From assembly GCA_008711295.1 (NCBI GenBank), contig VUYV01000216.1, positions 119,802-183,801 on the forward strand: 64,000 bases of DNA. The letters are read 5' to 3'. Made by a program: the position numbers and the translations under genes. The notes beneath the pieces are model-generated. The model was not told the DNA's origin. It made no database searches and was given only the letters and a program-made list of their open reading frames with translations. Position 1 is the stretch's first letter; every line of letters begins with the position of its first letter. Shown here one piece after another: positions 13,992-26,299 of this stretch. This DNA is from Anarhynchus alexandrinus. Taxonomy: Eukaryota; Chordata; Aves; Charadriiformes; Charadriidae.

Positions 13992-14143
13992 CTTAATGAT
14001 GGTGGCAAGGCGGCCCGAGCACATGTGGGAATAGGCGATGTGGTTCTCACCATTGATGGGATAAGTACGGACGGGATGACTCATCTAGAAGCACAAAACA
14101 AGATCAAGGCATGTACAGGCAATTTGAACATGACTCTGCAAAG
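13992..14143 (+). CDS. PDLIM5: PDLIM5 exon: C-terminal half of the PDZ domain
   Basis: This 152-nt exon begins at a codon boundary (Leu) and ends two bases into an Arg codon. It is flanked by TTTCAG acceptor and AAAG|GTAAGA donor sites. It encodes about 50 residues starting LNDGGKAARA. The segment GIGDVVLTIDG is the beta-D/E region of the PDZ, HLEAQNKIK is helix alpha-B and LNMTLQ is the last beta strand. The GLGF carboxylate-binding loop belongs to the preceding exon, which is not in the window. In ENH this PDZ binds alpha-actinin and tropomyosin and anchors the protein to Z-discs and actin filaments. The sequence closely matches mammalian PDLIM5 as I remember it, with changes such as a Gly after AHV. 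The only alternative is a close PDZ-LIM paralogue such as LDB3; the following exons argue for PDLIM5. Confidence 0.94.
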
Positions 14144-17016
14144 GTAAGATAGCTTTTTCTTTTTTCTTTTTTTTTTTTTAAAAAAAAAGAATTAATCATC
14201 CTTCTAACAGTTGTTTGGAGGATAAAAGCATGTAAGTGGTTTGGCAAAGTGCATGGAGTTAAGCAGTCCCAATTGAAAGATATGCTGCTGTAGCCTGAAA
14301 TGTGTCTTGATTTATAGCGTTTTAGAAAACTTATTAGATGTTAATTATGTGAGTCAACAAAGACATTTTCCAACCTTCTGTCACCTGCACTACATTGAAT
14401 GAAGTCTAGTTCCTCTTCCTTTTGAGCTTCAGTTTTGTTAACACTTGTTTAATTAAAAACAGGTCTTGTCCAGGCTCTTTTTCCCGCCCCTTCCCCGGAC
14501 TGACTAGGGGCACTTCTTTTTTTGGGTCAAGTCCTACATCATCATTTTTATTGGCAAATAGAATGATGGATTTATTTAAACAGTTAACCCCTGAGTTATA
14601 TGGATGAAAATAACTGAATCTCAGAGTCAGAGAAAGATATTTCCTGAAGCAATACTATTGTTTCACAAAGGAGCAGCTTCCCTTCGTTAATTGCAGTGTC
14701 TACTATAGAAGTTACAGCTTGGTCCTGTCTCCCCATTCCTGAAATGTACAGTTTATTGAATTTCAGCATACTTCTCTTAGCCTGGGACTATGTTTTGTGA
14801 GGGTTTGGAAGAAGGGAGCAAGATGCTCATGTGTGAGTTATTGGAACTGAAGCAGCACAAGCAAGAAATTCTTTCAAACTCTCAGAAGTCTCCCAGGGCT
14901 AAATATTGGCTTTTATTACAATACTGCTATTTTTATTAAATGATGTGAGTGAGTGCCTTGGAGGAGGATTGACCTCTGAAGCCATCACATAATCAGAACC
15001 ATCTTTTCTTGTTATCAAAGAAAACAACAGCAGTTGCACCCTGTGCTTGCTGTTTGCGCCCGCCTTCAGCAGTGCAAAGTTCCTCCATGAACGTTGGTTG
15101 AGGCCCATAACAGGATCTCTTCACCAGTTACTGCCTTTTCTGGTAACTTACGCTGCCCTTAATGAAAGGACCACCTCTCCCTGAGACTTCATTGGTGTGA
15201 GAATAAAAGAGATGACATGGTTGTAGGTTTGACAAACGTCCAGCTCTCCAGGGTGGTGGCGCTTGGTCCCAGCCCTATATGACATGTAGTTGAACGGTTG
15301 TGTGAGTGCTTTCTTTTCTGAGAGGCTGCAGTTCAGCCCTGCTTGTTGTGTCTTGTTTTTCCCGTTGTCCTGCCGTACTTTGGTCCTTAGCTACCCTTAA
15401 TAAGGGATTCCCTTTGCTCAGCCTCTGAGGAAAGGAGTGTCTTGTGGCGTGGTTCATGCCCAGGGCATGTTCTCGAGTGAAACTTGTAAAGTTGGCATTA
15501 AAAGTTTCTTCATGAAACAGAGGTATTATACCAGCTCATCAGAAGAATCACGCATTGTATCTAGCGTGTCACTTTTCTGTCTCCCAACGAGGCAGGCAGG
15601 TCGTTTAGAAATGCTCTTTCCAGGAGCCCACTGAGTCACGCCAGCAGGCAGCTGGGAGTGTAGGGGTTTGGCCCACTTTCTCCTGTTGCCATAAATTGAT
15701 GGGCAGAGTTAATATCAGATATAGGAAAGGAATAGCAGGTGTGTCTTGGTCAGGCAATAACTTGTCTGAGGCTGCTTCTGGTTGGGTGCAGGGGTGAGTG
15801 GTTTGCAAATTGAATTAATCATGAGTTAGCCCGGTCCCCTCCTGTTCTCACCCTTCCTACCCTGCGTAGCATCTGACTCACCAGCGTCGGCTACCTGACA
15901 GCTGAAGGCTAAGTCAGGATCAGACTAGCAGAGATCAAAGGAATAGCCTGGATCCCAGCATCTGGGGGTGGGACAGATGTCCTCTCTTGTGGCTCTACCA
16001 GTCTGTACTCCCATGGTCTCAGCTGTTTCCAATTCTGCCCAGATCCCACGAAACCAAAGCCATAGACAGTGCTCTCCCACCTCCTCTGCCTGTGAAAACT
16101 TCCTTGCTCTGATTGCTGTTTAGCAGATTTGCTTCAGTTGTTTATTTGTTCTTTATAGCCTGGAAGAAAGCGCTTCTTGGAGTCAGGCTGGCTCATGCTA
16201 ACTGCAGATGCTGAATGCCCGTGGGAAGGATGGCTGGAGAGTATAAACAGGGTGGCAAGATAAGCCATTTTAATATTGAGGAATCTCCGTAATTATGTTC
16301 GTCTGTTCCTGCCTCTTTTTCCAACACCAAAATAAATAAAGTATTTTGAGCTCTTATTGTTCACATGCAAGATTAAAGAGATGCTGTCAATGTGAAACAG
16401 TGTCATCCTTCAAAATATAAGTTGATGCCATAGACAGGAAAACCTAAGACATATCTAATTTTGGTTTTACTGCTTTTAATTATCTTTAGGGGTTTTTACA
16501 CTTTTCTGAGCTTTTATCTACTTCCACACAGACTACTGATAGTTTGAACCACAATGCAAGAACGTTGAGGTTGGTCTTGAAAGAGTGTATAAACTCTTAG
16601 ACACTGCCCTAGTTTGCTGCTGCTTTAAAGGAACCCAATGATCGGTTGGTTAGTGGTGTTACTTTGAGGTTCAAGAAAATTGGAAGACCATTATAGCTTG
16701 AGCTCATGGCTTTTGGACCGTGAATGCATCCGTGTGGTGTTTTATGAAAGATGTGAAAGAACTCAGTTTGATCAAATTAGTTGTAGGAACCAGAATATAT
16801 TTTGTAAGTTCAATTTGGTACATTTCCAGTGGTAGCACCGAGTGGCCTTTATTCATGATAAATTGTGAGAAGTACTGTGCACTCATTTATGGATGGTGGC
16901 TTTACTCTTGATCAGTTGTAATTTGTCACAGACTCATGTGGAATATGTGGAAGTTAATATAGTGGTGCAGATTTAATTGTAACGTGAAGAGAATGGCAAC
17001 ATGGGCAAAAACAGCT

Positions 17017-17065
17017 GGGTATACCACCAGCATGGGTATACCACCAGCATGGGTATACCACCAGC
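17017..17065. repeat. 17-bp tandem repeat, about 2.9 copies
   Basis: The unit GGGTATACCACCAGCAT starts at 17017, 17034 and 17051. The copies are identical and the last is cut short after CCAGC. It is a minisatellite-like intronic repeat with no coding meaning in the gene's frame. Confidence 0.9.
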
Positions 17066-20000
17066 CTCCCGGCGTGTCGGAGACAGGGCTGGCTGTCCTG
17101 TTTGCTAGGGAGGGGCTAACCAAAATAACCAGTAGTTATTTGAAAAAGAAACAGGGGCTTGCGCTGGCTTTTTAGCGCTTCTGTTGTGTGCGTTGTGAGG
17201 ATCAAAAGGATAGTTGGTAGAAAAGCAGTGGTACGCCCTAGGGATTACTGGGCCAGCGACCCCAAGTGGGTCCCATCTGAGGTTGATACGGGCTCCAGCG
17301 TCCCAGCGTGCGTGGTGGCTGGGGCATGGCAACAGCTTGCCTTTTGAAAGGCGGGAAGGAAACTTCGTGGGTCTGCGTGGCAAAGGCAAGAGAGGAAATT
17401 GTTAATGATCAGCTTCCTTGCTATAAATATTTTAACTTGATATGCTTTTGTACTGTTGGTCAGGTTTTCACTTGACTTCCTCTGTTCTTTATGTGCCAAG
17501 TGGAAAAAATAAAGTTGAGACAAACAAAATAAAGGGCAAGAAGTAGCTTGTCTGGGAGTTTGGAAGGGATATTTAAAGCAATGCCTTCAAAAGCTTTACT
17601 TATAGGTTTAAAGCAGTATATTGTGGAGGCAGATGTGCACGTACCTCTTGTGGAAAACCAATTTAGATGTTTTGTAACTTGTAAATGAATGTTGGCAAAA
17701 TATTTGAAGGGAGAATAAAAGCTCCCTTTTTTCCTGTGTAAGGTAATATTGCAGCTTTTTAAGTATGGAATTGCTCTCTGCCTCTGAAAGGAACCAGAAT
17801 TACAGCTGTCACAACTGCAAGTCCACTTTGCTTAGAGATTTCTTAAATATAGGTAGATAAAATTGTGCTTTCCAGCCATGTACAGTAGTAGGTGCCTAAC
17901 ATTTGCGTGTATTGGCAAGTATTTTCAGGTATATGTCTTTAGAATTAATTAGTTCTGTAAACAAGTCTCACTGTTCATTATGAAGGTTATAATTTTTAAA
18001 CTCTGTAATAAAAATATAATTTTGGTGTGTTATTTGCTCATTTTTTCATATTAGATATGACTTAAAAATTAGGGGTGTGTTTTTTCCTCTTTTTGTAACA
18101 TGAAATTTTAGCTTCTTGATAGTTTGTTGGTTTTTTAAACACTAAATGCATTGCATAGGGAATTTTTCTTTGTATGTGTCCCTCCCTCCCTGAGATCTTG
18201 CTCTTTTGCACCCCAATATTTTATTTTTCAGTTAAAACCCTTTCCTGGTTCCCATGAGGACAGATGGAAACCAGATGCTTGCTTTTTGGGATATATTTTC
18301 AAGTTCAGTAACTTAGCATGGACTTCCATAAATAAATCTCTTAAGTTGTTGAACAGCTAAGAGCCACCACCTATTTTTTAAATATTGTTTTTGGGGACTG
18401 TTTCTCCAGACTCTTGCCTTAATGACTCTTTGGAAGTGAGAAAGATAAAGAATTGTGTATTTCATCCGTTACATGAGGTCATGATACTCACAAAACTTCT
18501 GGAAAAAGTGTCACTGAGCAATACAGGGCTTAAAAAAAAAAAGAAAATTCTGGAAAGTTGTTTTTTTTTTTTTTTGCTTCTATAATATAGAGCTTATTTA
18601 CCTCCATTTTGTCAAACAGATCTGTGCAGCTGTAATGTGCTTCGTAAAGGGTTTTCTTTCACCTCTCCCTATGAATTTAGTCATTTAGGACAAAAGGCAT
18701 CGGGACTGCTCGGCTTGGGAAGTGAAAGTGTTCTCAAGGTTGTTTACCTCTCTATATTGCAGTGCTTCAGATAATCCTTTTGGGTGCTGTATGTTGGCCA
18801 TGAGCAGTTGCTGCAGTTCTGCTTCCAGCTCTTCAGTGGATGACTTAATGGATTTTTGCCAATGAACATGGGTGTTAGAAAGCAGTAGATTAATTTTGGT
18901 GATGGCTGTAGGGGGAAAAAAAGAACCAAAACCTAAACCTTTTAAAAGCACAAGGTTGCCCAAGCGTCACAGGTGAGGCTAGGGCCTGCTGGGTAGTTCT
19001 GATGTCCGTGTTGACACGACTTGGAGCCAAAATTCAGATCAGCCTTAAGCCTGCATTCTGCGGTTGGTAAACTCAAGTGTTAAAAACTGTGACGCTTATT
19101 TTATTTGCCTGCCTGAGTAGGAATCCTTATCATACTGTTCTCCCTCATCTTTTCAGTTTTTCTTTCAGGAAACACGAAGTCTAGACTTATAGCTTAAGAA
19201 CAGATCAAATGCTTGTGATTTGAGGTGGGGTAATAGGGAAAAAATGTTATGGATCACTTGATTTCTATTTTCTAAGGTAATTTTTCAAGTTACCCATTTC
19301 AGAATGGTTGTCTGCAGTGACACTAGCTCAGCATGCTTTTTACTTACTGTTTTTATTGTTCTGAGTCTTGCTTTTATTATAAAAAAAATATAATGATATT
19401 ACCATTTATTGTGTTGAGAGCCCTGCTCTGCTTTGGAAATGCACAGGATGAAGAGCCTTTTGCTGTGTGAGGAATGTGTGTTCTGACAAACTGTGTGGAC
19501 AAAATGGATGATCTTGTTCCCATTTTGAAGATGGGAAAGTGAGACATCTTGATGTAGAGCAGGTTTTGAGAGGCTTGAGTCCTTTGCTCCTCAGGTGTTG
19601 AAATAGTCACCTAGTGTAGGTTAGCTGTAAACTATTTAATTTTACAAAGATAAAAACCAGCAGTGCGAGGAATGGCACTGTGGATCCCAAGAGCCAACCG
19701 TAGTCACTGTTACAGGGGGATCTGGAGTCCTAAAGTTTAAAAGTTTAAATTGTCTCCATAGAAAGCTGAGAAAAGAGTATCACTGCTATATAAAATGGCA
19801 GGGGAGGCTATTATAAGAAAAATAAAAGAGGAGGAGCAAGCAGAAGAATAGAAGTATAGAAAGGGTTTCAGGCTATTAGTAAGACAGGCTTCACTTTAGA
19901 TGATGGTTAAAACTCATGCTTTCACGTTTATGAGTCACGGGTTCCTTGGGGTGGATATTTTGTTTCCATAAACCATATAAGGATGAGCTTTAAGAGAGCT

Positions 20001-21269
20001 ATGGTAAGAATGCATTCGGAAGTCTTATATTTCTCCAGCTTTGGTTTACTAGTCATCCTCATTTCCCTTACATAGGCATTTTGACTTTAGTTTTGTTGTT
20101 TGGTGATTGGCTTTTTTAGCATACAGAAGAAGGTTGTTTGTCCTGGCCAGTTGAACGTAGGCAATAAATTGGTTGAAAGCATCACAACTTCTGACTAATT
20201 TTGTCTAAACCTGAAACCAATTTTTTGCTGGAATTCTTGTTCCTGTAATAATAATTCTTGTATAACTCTTCTTTCAAGGATGTCAAAACTGAGTGTTGGT
20301 TGATTAAGGAAATAAGCACCGTTATCCCTTTTTGATTGAGAGAGTTGAGACAGAAAAATTACAAAACTCAGCAGAGGTCATATGGCTAGGAGTATATAAA
20401 CAAACTGTATATTTATAGTTTAGCTGCTAGTCAAAACGTTAGACAATTTATTGGTCAATCCTAGAATGTTGCCCTCAATTGTTAATATTTGTTTTCAATA
20501 ATTAGGCCTGAAAAGAAACTGGCTGGAAAACAGTGCCTCCCAAACAGGGATTCACTTGTCTTATTTCGCCATGTCACTGAGCTTTGGGATGTTGGTTACT
20601 CCGGGTAGCTCCGGCAGTGGAGGCACATGTAGCCCTGGGAGACTTTAAACATTCCTCTTGAACTTTCTGTTAGTGCCCTCAGCCTTCTCTGAGAATTTTA
20701 GTAGGAAACACTTAACATATTTCTGATGTGTTGCTGATCCTAAATGGTCACGGCCTCCTCTCTGCCAAATGCCAGCGTTTCAACAACTTCAGGCCTTAAA
20801 GCTTCTCTCCAGTTAACTTTTTTTTTTTTAGGGGGGAAAAAAAAAAAAATCAGTTGTCAATGTTTTCAGTAGGTTGTAAGCTCAAAGCAATAGGCGTTTG
20901 GGGAATGAACCTCACTGACTTAATGGTGCAGGTACGGATCTGCCTTGCTCCTCTGCCTATTAAGATTCCTGAGTCTCTTTTGTTTTATCGTATCATTGTT
21001 ATGGAACTGCATGGACAAGTGTTTCTGAAGAAGCATTCAGGTTACAAAGCCAGGTATGCAGAAATAGGAAAATGTGGTAATAGAAGAATTTCCATTAAAT
21101 CAAAAATACGTCACTTATGGCTGCAGAAGAGAGCCTGCATCACCGGGCAAGCAAAGCGATAAGGCAAAGGAAAGCAATATGTCCCTCAGAGTTTATTGCG
21201 TAAAAGTATCTGGTGACTTGTTCTGTAGTCCTCTCGTGATCTCTGAATTCTGCATTCAGTGTTCTCAGA

Positions 21270-22090
21270 AACTTTTGTTGAGGGGGCGGAAGGGGAGGAG
21301 AGGCAGGGCTCTAACGGGGGGTCAGCCTGGAGGGTGGGTGGATGTGAATATTTGTATGGGCTGCTGGCACTGGTCTTGGGAGCTGTTTTCCTTATGGAAC
21401 TGCGAAGGACCGCCTGTGTATCAGGTATGGGGGTGCCCGGCCCTCATCATGCCGGCTTTGTGGTTTGCTCTGTGGTGTGAGGTTGCTGAACGGGGCTGAG
21501 GAGCAATGCTGTGTGGAGCTGGGCCTTGCCTGGCCGGCGGCGTCGTTCGGTATGTAGCTTGTTGAGGGAAGAGGTAATCCAAGGTTGCATGCCTTGCGGC
21601 ATGAAAATCGCCAAGTGCTTTTGTCAGCCTGACCTTTGGGTCTGGAGGTAACCTGACCTGCAGGACCAAGGCTGCTGTGCGATGTACAGTAAGCGGGTGC
21701 TGCTGAGAAAGTCGCTTTTAATCTGCAAATTTGCAGAATCCGTTTCCAAGCTGGTGTTTCTTTGAAGTAAATCCCACGAACTCTGGGCAGGCTCTTCAAA
21801 TTCTTGTGAGCTTTGTAAATGCCAGCTCTGGGACTTGGAGGCGAGGCGGTGCTGGTCTAGAGCCTGGTGGTTTTCACCCCTCTTTGGGCGCTCTGCTGGT
21901 GGTGTCCTCCTGAAGACATCCTTCTCCACTCAGAGCATGGGCTGGTGCCTTCCCAGACCACATCTGAGCCTGCAGCGGCTGGTGTGGGTGACAGCTGACC
22001 CGAAGCCTTCCAGGCTTCTCGTACCCTTGCGTCTTAACAGGAGCTTTTCTAAAGCTGAAAGGGTTTTGTGTGTGGCTTTTTGTGCTGTAC
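21270..22090. other. Moderately GC-rich intronic stretch
   Basis: This part of the 33-kb intron is clearly richer in G/C than its surroundings, with several CpGs (for example CCGGCCCTCATCATGCCGGC near 21440 and GGCCGGCGGCGTCGTTCGG near 21530). Overlapping open frames of 70-141 codons occur on both strands, as expected when stop codons become rarer in GC-rich DNA. None shows a recognisable domain. No TATA box, clean initiator or CpG-island density can be asserted by eye. It is listed as a compositional feature only. Confidence 0.4.
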
Positions 22091-23017
22091 ACCGCAGTGC
22101 GAGCGACTGAGTCGTCTTAAGTCCTGTTTTGCCTGGTTTTGACATTAAGCAGCGTTGGGTTAAAAGTTGTCCAAAGAATTCCAAGGTAATGAAGATACTG
22201 GTTTCTTCTTTGTATACAAAGGTGTCTTGGTGCATAAATATATACAGTTTGTTGATGCTTTTATTTTTTTTTTTTAAATTGGAGGCAAGGTAGAAAGCTT
22301 TTGCTCCTAATTTAGCAGCTGAACAGGTTTTGCTAGCTAAACCATGCCTTTGGAAAGCCTGCCCACAAACTAAATAAATGGAAGGGTACAGCTCTTGCTT
22401 CAGCTGGAGTTCAAAATCTTCTGTTGCGCGCAGCGCTTTGCTGCACGTCAGCTAGCAATTAGACGGACCACAAAACACGCTGCAGCTGAGCGAACCTGAC
22501 AAACTCAAGGCTTGCCTTGGAAGTTCAAAGGAGAGTTGCTGGGATGAAAATGGAAGGCTGCAGGGTAAAAATGGAGTTCAGGGACTTTTGCAGGATTATA
22601 CCTACCCCTCTGCCAGGAAAATGGGTGGGAGTGAGGGCTGGTTAAGCAATAGCAGTCTTCCCCAGGGTGTGTGCCTTAGAGCCTTCCTGGGGATCTTTAG
22701 AGCTGTGAAAGATCAGGATTTGTACAGGCGGTTCAGTTTCTTGAGGTTGATACAGTACGTAGCAGAGGAACATAAGTAGTAAATATAGACAGCAGACAAT
22801 GCGGGGTGCCAAAGGTAGGTCATTATTTACTGAATGTCAAAATGTTTCCTTTAAGTTTCAAGACTTTTTTTACTTTAATTTCAGTTACATTTCTACTCCC
22901 CTAGTATCATTAATACCACCACAGGAAAAGAAAGGAAGACAAAGAAAATGAAGCAAAGGAGCAGCCCTGTTAGTTTAATTCGATGAGGGTTGAAAAGGAA
23001 ACACATAATGTGGGTTG

Positions 23018-23040
23018 TTTTATTTATTTATTTATTTTTA
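23018..23040. repeat. (TTTA)n microsatellite
   Basis: About five TTTA units run into TTTTTAG in intronic DNA. Confidence 0.8.
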
Positions 23041-24177
23041 GTTTGTTTTCCCCCCAGGAAAATGCAAAATATCACCTCTGAGTTGCAGCAATGGCAGCGA
23101 ATTTACCACTATGCTTTTGGGTTTTTGTCTACATACTGTATCATGGTGGGCTGAACGGGAGGGCAGTCAGATTTGGAGGATATTTCAAAACTCCACCTTC
23201 ATTTGCATGAAAATATGGGGGCCGTCATGAAGTAATTGCCTCTCACAAGCTGGCAGCCTATAAGTTCAATTTGGGATACATTTTCAGAATTCCTACCTTC
23301 ATAATCCGAGTCCTCGATGGAATAAGTGTTGGTCAGTTGAGAGGCTGCTTGGGAGGATAGCTCAGACGTTATCATTAGCAAAGCCTTATAAGCAGCTGGG
23401 TGGGAAATCACTATTGGGGCATCACTATTTTTGAAGGGCAGTGAGTGCTTGTGGGAGGAGGTTTGCAAGTCTTGTGAAATCTGAGAGTCTCTCACCGAAA
23501 ATGGAGGGAGAAAGTGTTGGATCCCAGAAGTTCCCACCTGTTTGCAATGGATCAAGTGGTAACTAAAGGGCCTTACTGGTCTCCTTGCTTTTTTTTTTCT
23601 GCAGCCAGTGAGAAATGCCTTTACTTTGTACAAGTTGTTGCACAGGACAGACATCTGACAAATAGAGCAAAATCTAATTCTGAACTTTGTCTCTTAATTT
23701 GTTGTGTTGCATTTTGATTTGGTTTGTGATTTGGTTTTTTGTTTTTATTTTTGTTTGTTTTTTTTAATTGCCTGTTTGCAGGCAGGGAAGTAAAGATTTT
23801 TTTATTTTATTTTTTTTTTAGAAGTGATGTAAGTTATTTTGCTGAACCTATAGATGTTTGCTGTAAGGTCCAAAACCATGCATATCTTTTGGATATGTTG
23901 GGACTAGCCAAAGAATAAATGTTTATCACCTGCTGTTATTATATGGACTGTATTCTTTAACTCCTACATTTAAGATAGATATGAAAATATTTGCCTTCCA
24001 TTATAGTTCCGCTATAGGGATTAAACTACTCTGATGTACAATGATATGAGACTTTTTTAAAACAAAGATTCAATTGCTAAAATAAAAAATACACAGTGCA
24101 AAAGATTATAGGAGTTTCAAAAGTAATTTTACACAAGCAGATCATTAGAGAGTTAATAGTTTTGGCTTGATCTTTAG

Positions 24178-25135
24178 ATCGTGGAATGGTTTGGGTTGGA
24201 AGGGACCTTAAAGATCATCTAGTTCCAACCCCTCTGTCATGGGCAGGGACACTTCCCACCAGACCAGGTTGCTCAAAGCACCATCCAACCTGGCTTTGAG
24301 CACTTCCAGGGATGGGTCCTCCACAACTTCTCTGGGCAACCTGTTCCGTGGTCTGACCACCCTCACACTGAAGACTTTCTTCCTAATATCTAATCTAAAT
24401 CTACCCTCTTTCATTTAAAAACTGTTACCCCTCATTCTATCACTATAGTCCCTGACAAAGAGTCCCTCCCCATCTTTCCTGTAGGCCGCCTTTAAGTACT
24501 GGAAGGCTGCTATATGGTTTCCCCAGAGCCTTCTCTTCCCCAGGCTGAACACCCCGAACTCTCTCAGCCTGTCTTCATAGGAGAGGTTCTTCAGCCCTCG
24601 GATCATCTTCGTGGCCTTCCTCTGGTCTTGCTCCCACAGGTCCAGGCCCTCCTTATGTTGGGGGCCCCAGAGCTGGATGCAGTACTCCAGATGGGGTCTC
24701 ACGACAGCAGAGTAGAGAATCATCTCCCTTGACCTGCTGGCCACGCTTCTTTTGATGCAGCCCAGGATGCGGTTGGCTTCCTGGGCTGCAAGCGCGCATT
24801 GCCAGCTTATGTTGAGCTTCTCATCAACCAACACCCCGAAGTCCTTCTCCTCAGAGCTTATCTCAATCCATTCTCCGCCCAGCCTGTATTTGTGCTTAGG
24901 GTTGCCTCGGCCCATGTGCAGGACATTGCACTTGGCCTTGTTGAACTTCATGAGGTTTGCACAGGCCCACTTTTTGAGCTTGTCAAGGTTCTTCCTTGTG
25001 GGTGAGAACAAGGTCCAGCATAGCACCTCTCCTTGTTGGCTCCTCTGTTGCTTGGAGAAGGAAGGTATCATCAACGCGTTCCAGGATCTTCCTGGATTGC
25101 TTATGTCCTGCTGTGTTGTCCCTCCAACAGGTATC
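24178..25135 (-). repeat. Antisense CR1 LINE, about 960 bp, internally deleted
   Basis: Read on the minus strand from about 25135 leftwards. The first 140 bp encode the end of the CR1 endonuclease region ([19 protein letters not shown], then [18 protein letters not shown]). The sequence then jumps near 24990 straight to the late reverse-transcriptase/C-terminal region ([19 protein letters not shown]), in another frame, and runs through [16 protein letters not shown] and [16 protein letters not shown] to the 3' UTR. It ends at about 24178 with the reverse complement of GGTTGGAAGGGACCTTAAAG... The RT core with the catalytic aspartates is absent, and a stop near 24415 splits the C-terminal frame. 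It is non-functional and opposite in direction to PDLIM5. Confidence 0.93.
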
Positions 25136-25930
25136 AGTCCCCCAGCATGTACAGTAGTTTAGAAGCCTATTTTCACTCTGTTTCAAAACTAAACTAAAAG
25201 TTTTCTGTGTTCCAGCTGAGATCTGAAATGATTGATTTCTGTCTGTGAAGACAGGAACAAACAGTGGTGATTTATTCAAATATATTTTACTTGAAACGGT
25301 GCACTTCAGTAGGGCATATCTGGAAATTAGAACGTTTTACTTGATCTTGTTATGTTCTGGATGGCCAGTGTGCCTCAGTGTGTGAGGTGCAGACCAGTTT
25401 GCAGTGCTCTGCCCAGTAAGTAAAAGACAAGCTAATGATAATCTACTGCTTGTGATTCAAAATAGCTTTCTTCAATGCCAATAGCTTTCTCCTGTCTTTC
25501 AGAATTCAGAAAAGCTGAGTTGAAGGAGTGTATTTGTGGGCAGCAGGGAATCACCTAATGCGTGCCACATGGTTTGATTTATATGCTCTTACTGTAAGCA
25601 AGAGCTAACATTTGCAAGCTGAAATTTAATACAGCAAATATGTCTAGGTTGATTGTGGTGGTAACTAGTGTTACTAGGAGTCTGACCGCTGTCTAACAGT
25701 AATCTGCAGGTTGCACACTCCTCAAGTTAAGTTTGCTTGTCTTTTAAGTTGATCTACATTCCAAGTGTTGAAAAGCCTTTTCAGTGCTATTGAAGGGTGG
25801 AAGCAGAACATGCAATACATGTTCAAACATCCCCACTTTGAAGAGGTGCAACTCTTCCGAAGTGATCTTTAATAGCATAGATGCTTCTAATTAGTAGATT
25901 AAATTTATTTCCAAAACATTAAATTATACA

Positions 25931-25948
25931 TATATATATATATATATA
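25931..25948. repeat. (TA)9 dinucleotide microsatellite
   Basis: Nine TA units are preceded by ACA and followed by an A run. It is self-complementary and a likely length-variable site within the intron. Confidence 0.85.
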
Positions 25949-26270
25949 AAAAAAATGTGGCGACAAAACTAAGCTAATCTTCATTATGGAAGTCTAAAAA
26001 AATCCCTTGAAAACCACAGGAGTTAATTTTGCTGACTGTTGATATCTAGATGATGAGCAATACAGCTTCTGTTTAATAGGTAGAGGTGCCAACTGCCTAC
26101 ATTTACTCTCATCTGATGGTGCAATACCACATCAGCCTTTCTGTAGTCATTATATCCCAGGTGCTTGGGGCTACTCCACAATTTTCAAGACCTGTAGTAA
26201 CCATAGAAGTTCACTCTGCGATTTTTTCATTTTTCCTTATCTCGTCTCACCCAGATGATGCTTGCTTTTT

Positions 26271-26299
26271 GGGGGGGGGGACTGAGGTGGGTGGGTGGG
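26271..26299 (+). other. G-run cluster, candidate G-quadruplex
   Basis: Ten consecutive G residues (26271-26280) are followed after eight bases by GGG-T-GGG-T-GGG (26289-26299). The three short loops of one T, plus the G10 run able to supply a fourth G tract, fit the usual quadruplex pattern on the PDLIM5 sense strand. It could therefore also form in the pre-mRNA. Function unknown. Confidence 0.6.

Noticed and set aside
19160..19195. Acceptor TTTTTCTTTCAG followed by GAAACACGAAG
   Set aside because: In the gene's phase it meets TAG after four full codons and lacks a donor before it.
21074..21799. Overlapping open frames of 135-141 codons on both strands
   Set aside because: They overlap each other in a GC-rich stretch where stops are rare, show no recognisable domain, and have no splice or promoter context.
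24415..25074. 219-codon minus-strand open frame
   Set aside because: It is CR1-derived (late RT region and 3' part). Its first codons come from the other side of an internal deletion in the wrong frame, so it is not a host gene.
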